Part shown: positions 14,330 through 24,504 of the stretch, piece after piece
Position numbering within the stretch: position 1 is the first letter of the stretch
How the letters are laid out: each line of letters starts with the position of its first letter
Assembly: GCA_020996635.1 (NCBI GenBank)
Contig: JAJJBE010000091.1
Coordinates: 1 to 64,000, forward strand
DNA length: 64,000 bases
Source: Bathymodiolus brooksi methanotrophic gill symbiont
Lineage (GTDB): Bacteria; Pseudomonadota; Gammaproteobacteria; Methylococcales; Methylomonadaceae
Direction of reading: 5' to 3'
The notes under the pieces: model-generated
Seen by the model: only the letters and a program-made list of their open reading frames with translations
Database searches by the model: none
What the model was told of the DNA's origin: nothing
Position numbers and translations under genes: made by a program

Positions 14330-14533
14330 GTATAACACCGCGGTGACTGGCGTGTTTGCCTTGGTAATGGAGTGCGAGCACGGACGATTACCAAGGCAAA
14401 CATGCCAGTCGAACGCTTAGTTATTTAGGTTCTGGAGCCATGCGACAGATCCTTAATAACTGAGCTTTCGACTGGGCACCAGTCACCGCGGTGTTATTGA
14501 GGAACTGGAGCGCAGCTCCAGTTCCTCAATAAC
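14330..14533 (-). mobile_element. 204-bp palindromic gene-less cassette or MITE, copy 3
   Basis: This copy has the same sequence as copy 2, from GTATAAC on the left to CAATAAC on the right. Unlike the others it is not followed by an attC on its right; after 14533 comes TATTACTTCTAAAGTAAC, which shares nothing with the attC sites. It is thus the first unit of the array when read leftward, the place where attI would be expected. Confidence 0.85.
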
Positions 14534-14717
14534 TATTACTTCTAAAGTAACTTCGCCCTACCCACTCAATATAAACGAACTATTCCTTCCTATTTAAATT
14601 AATAGCTCAAATTAGCTCTATTTTTATAATAGGAAGGCATATAACCATCATAATTAGGTATTAGCGGGTAAATCAGGAAAAATTGCTTCACTATTTATAG
14701 CTGATCTTACCTAGTAG
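14534..14717. other. Gap between array edge and RayT remnant
   Basis: There is no coding frame. An inverted pair CCTTCCTATT (near 14587) and AATAGGAAGG (near 14628) encloses about 30 bases and could form a hairpin. No attI signature or integrase gene was recognised. Confidence 0.5.
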
Positions 14718-14864
14718 CTAATTTTATGTCAAGCTCAGGTAACTGCAAATAAAGGCATGGTGATAGGAAATAAGCATTTTAAAGATGTGCTTGAAAAGCT
14801 AACGGGTAGAAAACAAAAAAACCATCAAAGTAGAAAGGCGCATAGGTTGGAGAAAAATAAATAG
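14718..14864 (+). pseudogene. RayT/REP-associated tyrosine transposase, C-terminal remnant
   Basis: A plus-strand frame of 48 codons, entered after two in-frame stops and ending at TAG 14862-14864, reads NKGMVIGNKHFKDVLEKLTG then RKQKNHQSRKAHRLEKNK. The pattern NKG-x3-GN-x2-F-K-x3-E-x-LTGR with a basic tail is how RayT (COG1943, IS200-like Y1 transposase) proteins end. The catalytic N-terminal domain is missing, so the gene is dead. RayT proteins mobilise REP palindromes, which invites comparison with the palindromic elements in the array, but no direct link is shown. About 140 non-coding bases follow, up to the terminator at 15009. Confidence 0.65.
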
Positions 14865-15008
14865 TAATTATCTTACTCTGCCCCCAGTTATTTGTTAGCT
14901 TGAAGGAGCTATAGAACAGCTTCAACGGCAATGGCTACTAATCAGTTTATAAGTAAAAAACAATTACCCACAGCCAGAGTTTTCAGCTAGAGCTATTTTA
15001 GACATAAA

Positions 15009-15038
15009 AAAGGCCTATCACTCACATGATAAGCCTTT
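15009..15038 (-). terminator. Terminator of tRNA-Pro
   Basis: On the minus strand AAAGGCTTATCA and TGATAGGCCTTTT form an imperfect hairpin followed by a run of T. It lies eight bases past the tRNA end. Confidence 0.75.
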
Positions 15039-15046
15039 AATTTAAT

Positions 15047-15123
15047 TGGTCGGGACGAGAGGATTCGAACCTCCGACCCCCACACCCCCAGTATGGTGCG
15101 CTACCAAGCTGCGCTACGCCCCG
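15047..15123 (-). tRNA. tRNA-Pro (anticodon GGG)
   Basis: The 77-base cloverleaf has acceptor arms CGGGGCG and CGTCCCG (one G-T pair), D-arm GCGC/GCGC, anticodon stem CCATA/TGTGG with loop CTGGGGG giving anticodon GGG, T-arm GGAGG/CCTCT with TTCGAAT, and an encoded CCA end. It closely resembles E. coli proline tRNAs. It forms the boundary between the accessory region and the core genome, but no duplicated 3' end was seen in the window. Confidence 0.95.
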
Positions 15124-15192
15124 ACATATAAATCATGCTTAATAAATCCGCTTAACTCTAGTTAAATAGTTAAGCGGCAATATATAAAGCTA

Positions 15193-15546
15193 TTATTTAA
15201 GAATATCCAAAACATCTTCAAGCTCACCAATCATTTGATGAATAAGTTGTTTTGTTTTTGCTGAATCATCTTTGACATTATCACTTTTCAAATGAACTTT
15301 AGCGCCACCGATGGTATAGCCTTGTTCATACAATAAAGCTCTAATTTGACGAATTAGAATCACATCATTTCGCTGATAATAACGGCGATTTCCGCGCCTT
15401 TTTACCGGCTCCAACTGTTCAAATTCTTGTTCCCAATACCTTAAAACATGAGGCTTCACGCCACATAAGTCACTTACTTCACCAATTGCAAAGTAACGTT
15501 TTGCAGGTATTACAGGTAGTTCGTTATTATTACTCGGTTCCAGCAT
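15193..15546 (-). CDS. MerR-family regulator next to ihfA
   Basis: This 117-residue protein has a MerR-type winged helix: [20 protein letters not shown] (18-37), [20 protein letters not shown], then [21 protein letters not shown] helical C-terminal tail ([17 protein letters not shown]) probably dimerises. There is no metal-binding cysteine pattern, and the effector is unknown. It overlaps the 3' end of ihfA by 17 bases, an arrangement seen in many gammaproteobacteria, and is followed by the tRNA-Pro gene. Confidence 0.85.
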   Translation of the reverse strand: MLEPSNNNELPVIPAKRYFAIGEVSDLCGVKPHVLRYWEQEFEQLEPVKRRGNRRYYQRNDVILIRQIRALLYEQGYTIGGAKVHLKSDNVKDDSAKTKQLIHQMIGELEDVLDILK

Positions 15547-15826
15547 AGGCTTCTACTCGTATTTTTAACTTTTGCCCTGTTCTAAAGGTAACAACACGTC
15601 GTGCTGTAATAGGGATTTCTTCACCTGTCTTAGGGTTTCTTCCTGGACGGCTGCTTTTATCTCTTAATTCAAATTTACCAAAACCTGAAATTTTAACTTG
15701 TTCGCCTTTTTCTAATGATGCCTTAATTTCTTCGAAAAAAAGTTCAACCATTTCTTTTGCTTCACGCTTATTTAAACCTAAATCATCAAATAATCTTTCA
15801 GCAAAGTCTGCTTTTGTTACTGCCAT
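15530..15826 (-). CDS. ihfA: Integration host factor alpha subunit
   Basis: At 98 residues it has the usual length. [20 protein letters not shown], then [20 protein letters not shown] and the beta-arm [20 protein letters not shown], identify the HU/IHF family. The [10 protein letters not shown]-terminus and position after pheT identify the alpha subunit. With IhfB it bends DNA at specific sites in recombination, replication and sigma-54 promoters. The gene starts five bases after the pheT stop, as in E. coli, and is probably co-transcribed with pheST. Confidence 0.97.
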   Translation of the reverse strand: MAVTKADFAERLFDDLGLNKREAKEMVELFFEEIKASLEKGEQVKISGFGKFELRDKSSRPGRNPKTGEEIPITARRVVTFRTGQKLKIRVEAYAGTE

Positions 15827-15831
15827 GTATT

Positions 15832-18207
15832 CTAATCTCTCAATTTTGCGCTAATATTTCTTGATAATGCGTCTAACACTTTGTTAACTATAGCATCAAT
15901 GTCTGAATCAACAAGTGTTTCTGTGGTATTTTGCATAATTAATGCTAATGCAACACTCTTGTACCCTTCTTCTACGCCTTGTCCGCGGTATATATCAAAG
16001 ACTTTAATGTCCTTAATTAAAGCTTCCTGACAGCCATCAATGCAGTTTTTAATTTCTTGAAATGGAACCTCTTCCTTCACCAATAAAGCTAAATCCCTAC
16101 GTACTGAAGGAAATTTAGATAAACTGCTGAAGGCAGGAATGTTACGCTCCAATAGTACCTCTTGGGATAACTCAAACAGAAACACGCTATTATCAAAACC
16201 TAGTTGCTTTTCTAGCGTTGGATGAAGCATTCCCACCCAGCCTAAAGAAACACCTTCTCTATTTTTAATTTCTGCACTTTGCCCAGGGTGTAGCGCAGGA
16301 TGCTGCGCTGCAACAAATTGCACCTCATAAGCTGTTAAGGCACAAATGGCTTCTACATCTGCTTTTACATCGTAAAAATCAACTTTACGTACGGGTTCTC
16401 CCCACTGTTCAGCATTAACTGACCCTAAAACAAGACCTGCCAACATTTTTTCTTGCGCATCTGCATTGGTTCCTAGGAAGCGCTGCCCTGTTTCAAAAAA
16501 TCGTACACGTGTTTGCTGGCGTTTGGTATTGTAGCTTGCCGCTTGCAATAGTCCACACCATAAGGTGGTACGCATAACGGCTAAATCAGCAGAAATTGGG
16601 TTTTGCAATTTAATATACGTATCATTAGGTGCAACAGCTTTTTGGATGTCTTCATCAACAAAACTATAAGTAATCGCTTCTTGATAATCACGCGCCACAA
16701 GTAAATCTTTAATTTGGTCAATTGGCAAAACAGCTTCAGGCGCTTGGCTTAATGCTGAACGCATTAATAAACTACTTTTCGGTAAATTGTTATAGCCATA
16801 AATACGACCAATTTCTTCAATTAAGTCTGCTTCTATTGCAATATCAAAGCGAAAACCCGGCGGTGTGACTAACCAAGCTTCATCCTGTTTTTCAACCGAC
16901 ATGCCTAGCCGTTGAAGGATTTCTTCAACATCTGCTGCAGGTAGCTCAACACCTAAAATACGTTTAATTCTTTGCTGGCGCAATAAAACAGGTACGCGCT
17001 TTGGTAGATTTTTTTCAGAAATAGCTTCTGTAATAACACCAACACTACCGCCTGCAATTTCTACAATAAGTTGTGTTGCACGCTCGATAGCTCGATTTTG
17101 TAGTTCTGCATCAACACCCCGCTCAAAACGGTGCGAAGAATCTGTATGCAAACCATAATGACGTGCTTTACCCATCATAAATAAAGGTGCAAAAAAAGCA
17201 CATTCTAAAAATATATCTTGTGTTGACTCTGATACTGCTGAATCTTTACCACCCATGACACCGGCTAATGCTAATGCATTCTCTGCATCAGCAATGACTA
17301 AGGTCGTTTGGGTGTTAGTTTTAATTTCTTGGTCATTGAGTAAGCTAAATGACTCACCTTCTGCTGCCATGCGCACTTCAATATTGCCGTTTAATTTTGC
17401 AGCATCAAAAGCGTGCAAAGGCTGCCCCATTTCTAATAAAACATAATTAGTAATATCAACAACTGCGCCTAGACTTTTTACGCCTGAACGACGTAAACGC
17501 TCTTGCATCCATAATGGCGTTTCTGATTGCGCATTCACACCTTTAATTAATCGTCCTAAATAACGCGGACAAGCTTCTGGCGAACTGACTTTAACAACCA
17601 AACTTTCTTGGTGATCAACAGGAGTTGTTGCAACCTCTAGTACTGAAAAAGGTAGTTGATTTAATAACGCAACTTCTCTTGCAACCCCTTCTATACTTAA
17701 GCAGTCAGCTCTATTAGGTGTTAAATCCACTTCAATTAGTTGATCATTTAAAGCTAAATAATCGCGTATATCTGCTCCTACTGGCGCATCTTCAGCTAGC
17801 TCCATTAAGCCATCAGCATCTGCTGCTAAGCCTAATTCTTTTTCAGAGCAAAGCATTCCATAAGAAGCTTCACCGCGTAATTTAGATTTTTTAATCTTAA
17901 AATCACCCGGTAAAATTGCACCGATTAAAGCAGCAGGGATTTTTAAACCCTCGCGTACATTACTTGCACCACACACAATTTGTAGGGGCTCATCTTGCCC
18001 CACTTCTACGGTACAAACTCTAAGTTTGTCTGCATCAGGGTGCGCAATAACCTTACTAATTTGTCCAACAACGACGCCAGAAAAATCGGCTGCCGCGGGT
18101 AGTACTGAATCAACTTCTAACCCAGCCATTGTTAATTGCTCAACTAAGGCATTAGTATCAATATTGGGGTTAACTAATTCTCTTAACCATGCTTCACTAA
18201 ATTGCAT
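15832..18207 (-). CDS. pheT: Phenylalanyl-tRNA synthetase beta subunit
   Basis: The 791-residue length fits the family. [12 protein letters not shown]-like start (here [14 protein letters not shown]), an OB-type tRNA-binding region ([19 protein letters not shown]), the B3/B4 editing region, the B5 domain, and a C-terminal ferredoxin-like anticodon-binding domain ([18 protein letters not shown]) appear in order. It forms the alpha2-beta2 enzyme with PheS, binding tRNA and hydrolysing Tyr-tRNA(Phe). It starts 14 bases after pheS and precedes ihfA. Confidence 0.98.
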   Translation of the reverse strand: MQFSEAWLRELVNPNIDTNALVEQLTMAGLEVDSVLPAAADFSGVVVGQISKVIAHPDADKLRVCTVEVGQDEPLQIVCGASNVREGLKIPAALIGAILPGDFKIKKSKLRGEASYGMLCSEKELGLAADADGLMELAEDAPVGADIRDYLALNDQLIEVDLTPNRADCLSIEGVAREVALLNQLPFSVLEVATTPVDHQESLVVKVSSPEACPRYLGRLIKGVNAQSETPLWMQERLRRSGVKSLGAVVDITNYVLLEMGQPLHAFDAAKLNGNIEVRMAAEGESFSLLNDQEIKTNTQTTLVIADAENALALAGVMGGKDSAVSESTQDIFLECAFFAPLFMMGKARHYGLHTDSSHRFERGVDAELQNRAIERATQLIVEIAGGSVGVITEAISEKNLPKRVPVLLRQQRIKRILGVELPAADVEEILQRLGMSVEKQDEAWLVTPPGFRFDIAIEADLIEEIGRIYGYNNLPKSSLLMRSALSQAPEAVLPIDQIKDLLVARDYQEAITYSFVDEDIQKAVAPNDTYIKLQNPISADLAVMRTTLWCGLLQAASYNTKRQQTRVRFFETGQRFLGTNADAQEKMLAGLVLGSVNAEQWGEPVRKVDFYDVKADVEAICALTAYEVQFVAAQHPALHPGQSAEIKNREGVSLGWVGMLHPTLEKQLGFDNSVFLFELSQEVLLERNIPAFSSLSKFPSVRRDLALLVKEEVPFQEIKNCIDGCQEALIKDIKVFDIYRGQGVEEGYKSVALALIMQNTTETLVDSDIDAIVNKVLDALSRNISAKLRD

Positions 18208-18221
18208 TTTCTAATCTTCCT

Positions 18222-19253
<1,032 letters not shown>

Positions 19254-19283
19254 TTATTTTGATGTGAAAAAGATAAAAAGACA

Positions 19284-19316
19284 CGGAAAAAAAGGGCTTT
19301 TCAGCCCTTTTTTCCG
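19284..19316 (-). terminator. Terminator between rplT and pheS
   Basis: On the minus strand CGGAAAAAAGGGC, a short loop and GCCCTTTTTTTCCG form a strong hairpin with a T-run. It follows the infC-rpmI-rplT group and lies 43 bases before pheS. Confidence 0.85.
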
Positions 19317-19339
19317 TTCTTCTCAGCAAAGGGTCTTAC

Positions 19340-19705
19340 CTAGGAGTCTGAACTTCTGTTTGCTTTAGCAATCTCAGCGATTGCAGCAAATGCTTCCATA
19401 TCGCGTACTGCAAGATCAGCTAATACTTTACGATCAATAATCACGTTAGCTTTTGTTAAGCCATTGATTAAACGACTGTATGAAATATCGCATAAACGCG
19501 CTGCCGCATTAATACGAACAATCCATAAAGCACGGAAAGTACGTTTTTTAACTTTACGATCACGGTATGCGTATTGACCCGCTTTGATAACCGCTTGTTT
19601 AGCAACGTGATAAACGCGACTACGTGCTCCGTAGTAACCTTTCGCTTGCTTTAAAACTTTTTTATGTCTTGCGCGGGCTGTTACACCACGTTTTACTCTA
19701 GCCAT
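19340..19705 (-). CDS. rplT: 50S ribosomal protein L20 (bL20)
   Basis: This 121-residue basic protein begins [20 protein letters not shown], then [19 protein letters not shown], the canonical bL20 N-terminal extension, and has [20 protein letters not shown] near the end. It is an early 23S rRNA assembly protein. In enterobacteria it represses the infC operon by binding its mRNA. It starts 15 bases after rpmI in the conserved infC-rpmI-rplT order. Confidence 0.98.
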   Translation of the reverse strand: MARVKRGVTARARHKKVLKQAKGYYGARSRVYHVAKQAVIKAGQYAYRDRKVKKRTFRALWIVRINAAARLCDISYSRLINGLTKANVIIDRKVLADLAVRDMEAFAAIAEIAKANRSSDS

Positions 19706-19720
19706 TTTCTTTTCCTAAAA

Positions 19721-19918
19721 TTAACTGTAAGGCAGTAGTCGTGCAGTCATACGCACATCATTTGCATGAATAGTTGCAGCTTTACGCAACTGTCTTTTTC
19801 TCTTAGTCGATTTTTTAGTCAGAATATGACTGCGATGAGATTGTCCACATTTGAAATGGCCACTAGCTGTACGCGTAAAGCGTTTTGCAGCACCACTATG
19901 GGTTTTCATTTTTGGCAT
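19721..19918 (-). CDS. rpmI: 50S ribosomal protein L35 (bL35)
   Basis: At 65 residues it has the normal length, starting [20 protein letters not shown] and containing [12 protein letters not shown]. It lies between infC and rplT. The 162 bases separating it from infC are longer than usual for this operon and could hold the L20 mRNA target, but no structure was clearly resolved by eye. Confidence 0.97.
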   Translation of the reverse strand: MPKMKTHSGAAKRFTRTASGHFKCGQSHRSHILTKKSTKRKRQLRKAATIHANDVRMTARLLPYS

Positions 19919-20080
19919 TTATTTTCTCCAATAAAATAATAAATAACACATCCTTGATATAAAACTCGGTAAGGCAAAATGCACTGGCCCGGCCGAATTA
20001 AAATAATCGATGATTCCTATCACCGCTAGAACTTACTAATTTAAAAACCAGCAAGAGAAACACAACTCTTGAAAGAATTG

Positions 20081-20605
20081 CTATCTTTTCTTTTTAGGCC
20101 CTAAGACCATAACCATTTGACGGCCTTCCATTTTTGGAAACTGTTCTACCGCTGCAATTTCAGCTAAATCTGCTTCAACTCGTTTCAGTAAATTCATACC
20201 AATTTCTCTATGTGCCATTTCACGTCCGCGAAAACGCACGGTAATTTTGGTTTTATTACCTTCTTCAAGAAATTTGGTTAAATTACGTAATTTAACATTG
20301 TAATCACCAATATCAGTTCCAGGACGGAATTTGATTTCTTTGACTTGAATTTGCTTTTGTTTTTTCTTCGCCATGGCCATTTTTTTATTCTGATCGAATA
20401 AAAACTTGCCGTAGTCCATAATCTTACAAACAGGAGGATCCGCATTTGGTGAAACTTCTACCAAATCCATATTAGCATTACCAGCCAGCTGTTTTGCTTC
20501 GCCGAGTGACATGACGCCACCCTGCCCTTCAGGCAAGCCTGATACTCTTACACGGCGCGCTGTAATAGCATCATTTAATCGTGTTGCATCTTTTTTAGAA
20601 GCGAT
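20081..20605 (-). CDS. infC: Translation initiation factor IF-3, AUC start
   Basis: IF-3 prevents premature subunit joining and checks start codons on the 30S subunit. The frame contains [33 protein letters not shown] and the C-terminal [18 protein letters not shown]. An ATG start at 20536 would remove part of the N-domain. Upstream in frame the sequence continues ATC GCT TCT AAA AAA GAT, reading [20 protein letters not shown], which matches the family, and GGAGG lies eight bases before the ATC. AUC at 20605 is therefore the likely start, giving 174 residues. Rare starts (AUU, AUA, AUC) let IF-3 autoregulate its translation. Confidence 0.92.
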   Translation of the reverse strand: MASKKDATRLNDAITARRVRVSGLPEGQGGVMSLGEAKQLAGNANMDLVEVSPNADPPVCKIMDYGKFLFDQNKKMAMAKKKQKQIQVKEIKFRPGTDIGDYNVKLRNLTKFLEEGNKTKITVRFRGREMAHREIGMNLLKRVEADLAEIAAVEQFPKMEGRQMVMVLGPKKKR

Positions 20606-20627
20606 ATCCTGTTCCTCCAGTTATTTA

Positions 20628-22535
20628 TTACTTTCTTTGTTTGATTTCATCTTGCAATCGAAGTGTTAAGTCATCGATTGAGAAGCTACCCAAATCATCC
20701 CCTTTTTGCGATCTAACAGTGACAGTTTTTTCTTCTAGTTCTTTGTCACCAATAATCAACAGATAAGGAACTCTTTGCATAGAGTGTTCTCGGATTTTAA
20801 AGCCTATTTTCTCATTTCTCAAGTCTATTTTAACTCTAAGGCCTTGTTTTTCTAATTTTGCATAGACTTCTTGTGCATATCCATCATGGCGGCTAGCAAT
20901 ATTAATAATCACTGCTTGCTCTGGCGAAAGCCATAAAGGCATTGTTCCTGCATGCTGCTCAATCAATATACCAATAAAGCGCTCTAGTGACCCTAAAATA
21001 GCTCTATGTAACATAACCGGCGCTTGCTTAGAGCCATCTTCTGCAATATAAGTTGCATCCAGACGACCCGGCATAGAAAAATCAACCTGAATCGTGCCGC
21101 ACTGCCAAACACGATCTAAACAATCTTTTAGTGAAAATTCAATTTTAGGGCCATAAAATGCACCTTCGCCTGGCTGTAATTCCCAGTCTAATCCTTTATT
21201 ATTTAAAGCTAATTCTAAAGCATTTTCTGCCTTATCCCAAACTTCATCTGCGCCTACACGTTTTTCTGGTCGCGTAGAAAGCTTAATGAGTACTTCAGTA
21301 AAGCCAAAGTTGTTATAAACATCAAAGAGTAAATCAATAAAGGTTGAAACTTCGTCTTGAATCTGTTCTTCAGTACAGAAAATATGTGCATCATCTTGTA
21401 CAAAATTTCTCACTCGCATTAAACCATGCAAAGTGCCTGAGGGTTCGTTACGGTGACAAGATCCAAATTCTGCCATACGTAAGGGTAAATCTTTGTATGA
21501 TTTTAAACCTTGGTTGTAAATTTGCACATGACACGGGCAGTTCATCGGCTTAATCGCAAAGTCACGATGATCGGAATGCGTGGTAAAAATCATGTCACCA
21601 AATTTATCCCAATGCCCTGACTTTTCCCATAAACTACGGTCAACAACTTGCGGTGTTCTAACCTCACCATAGCCACTTACACGCAATTTCTCACGGATAT
21701 ACTGCTCAATTTGTTGATAAATTGTCCAGCCTTTCTCATGCCAAAACACCATACCTGGTGCTTCTTCTTGGGTATGAAAAAAGTTTAAAGCCTTTCCTAG
21801 TTTACGGTGATCCCTTTTTTCTGCTTCTTCTAATCGGTGTAAATAATCTGCTAAATCCTGCTTATCATTCCATGCTGTACCATAAATGCGCTGTAGCATT
21901 TCATTATCTGAATTACCACGCCAGTAAGCACCCGCAATCTTCATTAGTTTGAATGCTTTTATTTTACTGGTGCTTGGTACATGAGGTCCACGACATAAAT
22001 CAGTAAAATCACCTTGGGTATACAATGATAAATCTTGATCCGATGGAATAGACTCTATAATTTCTGCTTTATAAGACTCACCTAAATCACGAAAGAAAGT
22101 GACGGCTTCATCACGTGTTACCACTGAACGAGTAATCACAAGATTCGCTTTAACTAAGCGCTGCATTTCTTTTTCAATCTTCTTTAAGTCTGCAGGGATA
22201 AAAGGACGTTCGTAAGAAAAATCATAATAGAAACCATTATCAATCACTGGCCCTATTGTTACCTGCGCCTCAGGAAAAACGTGCTTAACCGCTTGCGCCA
22301 ATAAATGCGCTGCTGAGTGACGAATAACTTCCAAGCCTTCCTCATCTTTTGCGGTAATAATCTGCAAGTCACTATCTTCTGTAATAATAGTACTTGCATC
22401 AACCAACTCATTATTAACCTTTCCAGCTAACGTTGCCTTTGCCAAACCTGAGCCTATCGACTTAGCTACTTCCATTACGGTTACGGCATCATCAAATTCA
22501 CGTTTGAAGCCATCTGGCAAGGTAATTACAGGCAT
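20628..22535 (-). CDS. thrS: Threonyl-tRNA synthetase
   Basis: A 635-residue class II synthetase starting [20 protein letters not shown]. It has the TGS and SAD editing domains ([20 protein letters not shown]), catalytic motifs ([10 protein letters not shown] with the zinc cysteine, [38 protein letters not shown]) and the anticodon-binding domain ([19 protein letters not shown]). A longer frame reaches 22601, but it would read through the leader hairpin and lacks family similarity. It heads the thrS-infC-rpmI-rplT group. The leader carries a promoter and a terminator-like hairpin. Confidence 0.97.
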   Translation of the reverse strand: MPVITLPDGFKREFDDAVTVMEVAKSIGSGLAKATLAGKVNNELVDASTIITEDSDLQIITAKDEEGLEVIRHSAAHLLAQAVKHVFPEAQVTIGPVIDNGFYYDFSYERPFIPADLKKIEKEMQRLVKANLVITRSVVTRDEAVTFFRDLGESYKAEIIESIPSDQDLSLYTQGDFTDLCRGPHVPSTSKIKAFKLMKIAGAYWRGNSDNEMLQRIYGTAWNDKQDLADYLHRLEEAEKRDHRKLGKALNFFHTQEEAPGMVFWHEKGWTIYQQIEQYIREKLRVSGYGEVRTPQVVDRSLWEKSGHWDKFGDMIFTTHSDHRDFAIKPMNCPCHVQIYNQGLKSYKDLPLRMAEFGSCHRNEPSGTLHGLMRVRNFVQDDAHIFCTEEQIQDEVSTFIDLLFDVYNNFGFTEVLIKLSTRPEKRVGADEVWDKAENALELALNNKGLDWELQPGEGAFYGPKIEFSLKDCLDRVWQCGTIQVDFSMPGRLDATYIAEDGSKQAPVMLHRAILGSLERFIGILIEQHAGTMPLWLSPEQAVIINIASRHDGYAQEVYAKLEKQGLRVKIDLRNEKIGFKIREHSMQRVPYLLIIGDKELEEKTVTVRSQKGDDLGSFSIDDLTLRLQDEIKQRK

Positions 22536-22557
22536 ATTTTTCTCTAGAGTTAAAAAT

Positions 22558-22589
22558 AAAAAAGCATTGCGTAATAACAATGCTTTTTT
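22558..22589 (-). terminator. Hairpin with U-run in the thrS leader (possible attenuator)
   Basis: On the minus strand AAAAAAGCATTG, an eight-base loop and CAATGCTTTTTT form a 12-base-pair hairpin followed by ATTTTTAAC. It lies between the thrS promoter and the thrS start, 22 bases before the ATG. It has terminator form, so it may control readthrough. No threonine-rich leader peptide is present. Confidence 0.6.
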
Positions 22590-22625
22590 GTCCGCTTCCA
22601 CCCCTGAAAGCTTTCGATTTGTACA

Positions 22626-22655
22626 ATTATACTCAATTATTTATCTGTTTGTAAA
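22626..22655 (-). promoter_or_regulatory. Sigma-70 promoter of thrS
   Basis: Reading the minus strand, TTTACA (22655-22650), 18 bases, then TATAAT (22631-22626). The -10 box is perfect and lies about 91 bases upstream of the thrS ATG. Confidence 0.75.
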
Positions 22656-22739
22656 CAGATACTTAGGCAAACACTAAAACGCATACTTCAAGCCGACCAT
22701 GAAGCCACTATAGATAGCTCACGATAAGCCCTTTATATA

Positions 22740-22748
22740 TGGTACAAT
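22740..22748 (+). promoter_or_regulatory. Extended -10 promoter of sspA
   Basis: TGGTACAAT on the plus strand is an extended -10 (TG-N-TACAAT), 36 bases before the GTG of sspA. The -35 region is weak, as expected for extended -10 promoters. Confidence 0.5.
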
Positions 22749-22784
22749 GCGCGATTTTACCAATCACTTTTGGAGTTACAATTC

Positions 22785-23414
22785 GTGGTAACAGCTAACA
22801 CACGCCGTTCGGTTATGACATTATTTTCTTCGCCTACTTGCGCAATGAGTCACTGTGCAAGACTTGCTCTCTTTGAAAAAGGCGTCACTGCTGAAATTGA
22901 ATATATCGACCCTAACGATCCTCCTGAAAGTTTATTAGAACTGAATCCAAATGGTACTTTGCCTACCTTAGTGGAGCGCGACTTAGTCTTATATGATTCC
23001 CGCATCATTATGGAATATTTGGACGAACGCTTCCCTCATCCTCCACTACATCAGATGGATCCTGTTTCACGTGCACATGCCCGTATGATCATAAAACGTA
23101 TTGATCAAGATTGGTATCACCTACTAGATGAAATTTTAAATTCAGGTGAGAAAAAGTCTGCCCGCGCAAAAAAGATGCTAAGAGAAAACTTAATTGCTGC
23201 CGTGCCTTTATTTGAAGCCCATGATTATTTCATGAGTGATGATTTTTCTTTGATAGACTGCGCTTTAGCTCCACTTTTATGGCGCCTACCTAGCTTAGGT
23301 ATCGACTTATCAGAGAGTGCACCCGTTATTGTGAGTTATGCACAGCGCCTATTTAAACGTGAAACTTTCCTTGAAAGCTTAAACGAAGAAGAAAAAGAGA
23401 TGGAAAAGAAATGA
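22785..23414 (+). CDS. sspA: Stringent starvation protein A
   Basis: A 209-residue glutathione-transferase-fold protein that binds RNA polymerase during starvation and stress. RRSVMTLFSSPTCAMSHCAR, then LNPNGTLPTLVERDLVLYDS and IIMEYLDERFPHPPL match SspA, including the PHPPL turn characteristic of SspA rather than catalytic GSTs. GTG 22785 follows GGAG by nine bases and is chosen over an upstream TTG at 22770. It overlaps sspB by four bases. With sspB it is the only plus-strand core pair here and is divergent from thrS. Confidence 0.95.
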   Translation: MVTANTRRSVMTLFSSPTCAMSHCARLALFEKGVTAEIEYIDPNDPPESLLELNPNGTLPTLVERDLVLYDSRIIMEYLDERFPHPPLHQMDPVSRAHARMIIKRIDQDWYHLLDEILNSGEKKSARAKKMLRENLIAAVPLFEAHDYFMSDDFSLIDCALAPLLWRLPSLGIDLSESAPVIVSYAQRLFKRETFLESLNEEEKEMEKK

Positions 23415-23788
23415 CAGCTCTAAAGCCTTATCTTATCCGTTCAATTTACCAATGGATCATTGATAATAGCTTAACACCTCATTTGCTTGTTGATGCCACT
23501 CATTCAGAGGCAATTGTCCCTGTTGAGCATATTAATGATGGCCAAATTGTTTTAAACGTTCGCCCCGCTGCTATTCAAGGCTTAGACCTAGGCAATACTA
23601 ACATCGAATTTAGCGCTCGTTTTAACGGACAACCAACTCATATTTTTGTCCCTATCGACTCCGTCCTTGCCATTTATGCCCAAGAAAATGGCCGAGGCAT
23701 GGTATTTGACCCTGACGAAGAGAATGATGACACTCCGCCAGAGCCAAGCCCGCCACCCAAGAAATCTCATTTGCGCATCGTAAAATAA
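23411..23788 (+). CDS. sspB: ClpXP adaptor, stringent starvation protein B
   Basis: At 125 residues it has a folded SspB core (YLIRSIYQWIIDNSLTPHLL, VLNVRPAAIQGLDLGN, FNGQPTHIFVPIDSVLAIYA). A disordered proline/acid-rich linker follows, then LRIVK, the C-terminal ClpX-binding tail. It delivers ssrA-tagged proteins to ClpXP. The ATGA overlap with sspA indicates coupling. A bidirectional terminator follows. Confidence 0.97.
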   Translation: MTALKPYLIRSIYQWIIDNSLTPHLLVDATHSEAIVPVEHINDGQIVLNVRPAAIQGLDLGNTNIEFSARFNGQPTHIFVPIDSVLAIYAQENGRGMVFDPDEENDDTPPEPSPPPKKSHLRIVK

Positions 23789-23796
23789 GCAGGCAT

Positions 23797-23834
23797 AAAA
23801 AAAGCCCAAATTCATCATGAATTTGGGCTTTTTT
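23797..23834. terminator. Bidirectional terminator between sspB and sodB
   Basis: AAAAAAGCCCAAATTCA, TCA loop, TGAATTTGGGCTTTTTT: a perfect hairpin with A-run and T-run on either side, serving convergent sspB and sodB. Confidence 0.9.
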
Positions 23835-23880
23835 ATTGATTACTGCTTGATTTTTATATCATAAGAACCAAGGTCAGAAT

Positions 23881-24462
23881 TTAAGCTGCAAAGTTCTTCG
23901 CTGCAAATTCCCAGTTAACTAAAGCCCAAAAAGCTTCTAGATATTTAGGACGTGCATTACGGTAATCAATATAATAAGCATGCTCCCAAACATCACAAGT
24001 TAATAACGGAGTTTGACCTTCAGTTAACGGGCATCCTGCATTACTAGAGCTCACTAGCTCAAGACTACCATCAGCATTTTTAACTAACCACGCCCAACCA
24101 GAACCAAATGTAGTCACTGCACATTTTGTAAATGCTTCTTTAAACTCTGCAAATGAACCAAATTTAGCATTAATTGCAGCAGCTAATTCACCTTCTGCTT
24201 CACCACCACCATTTGGCGAAAGACTATTCCAGTAAAAAGTATGATTCCATACTTGCGCGGCATTATTAAAAACACCACCTGAAGCTTTCATTACCAATTC
24301 TTCAACGCTTAAACCTTCTAAGTCAGTTCCTGGAACTAAATTATTTAAGTTAGTTACATAGGTTTGATGATGCTTTCCATGATGAAATCCTAAAGTCTCT
24401 TCAGAAATATGTGGAGCTAATGCATCTTGTGCATAAGGTAGTGCCGGTAATTCGTAAGCCAT
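23881..24462 (-). CDS. sodB: Superoxide dismutase (iron type)
   Basis: A 193-residue cytoplasmic enzyme converting superoxide to oxygen and hydrogen peroxide. The metal ligands are in [13 protein letters not shown] (H27), QVWNHTFYW (H74) and [11 protein letters not shown] (D157, H161). The [18 protein letters not shown] pattern and length fit Fe-SOD. ATG 24462 with AGGAG upstream is preferred to the frame beginning at 24504. It is a single gene convergent with sspB. Confidence 0.96.
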   Translation of the reverse strand: MAYELPALPYAQDALAPHISEETLGFHHGKHHQTYVTNLNNLVPGTDLEGLSVEELVMKASGGVFNNAAQVWNHTFYWNSLSPNGGGEAEGELAAAINAKFGSFAEFKEAFTKCAVTTFGSGWAWLVKNADGSLELVSSSNAGCPLTEGQTPLLTCDVWEHAYYIDYRNARPKYLEAFWALVNWEFAAKNFAA

Positions 24463-24504
24463 TCTAATTCTCCTAAATTTGTTGTTATCAAGCAAAAAAC
24501 ACAC

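Larger units (their letters stand above)
1231..14533 (-). mobile_element. Integron cassette array without visible integrase (CALIN-like)
   Basis: Eight attC-like sites of 86-129 bases lie in this interval, each starting with a TAAC-type box, ending in a GTTA-type box and containing imperfect complementary arms with a GACGCTTT-like core in most. They enclose nine short gene or gene-less cassettes. In every site the right arm carries extra unpaired bases relative to the left arm, and minus-strand stop codons sit 0-11 bases from the right box, so the array reads leftward. An integrase and attI would be expected to the right of 14533, but only a RayT remnant and tRNA-Pro are there. Either the integrase was lost, lies to the left beyond the window, or acts in trans. 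Confidence 0.85.

Noticed and set aside
8771-14533. CRISPR array
   Set aside because: The repeats are about 204 bases, only three full copies, and separated by kilobases of genes; there are no short spacers and no cas genes.
14534-15046. Integron integrase or attI
   Set aside because: No frame long enough for a tyrosine recombinase exists; the only protein-like remnant matches RayT, not IntI.
15047-15123. tRNA-Pro as the integration site of an island
   Set aside because: No second copy of the tRNA 3' end was found in the window, and the array has its own recombination sites.
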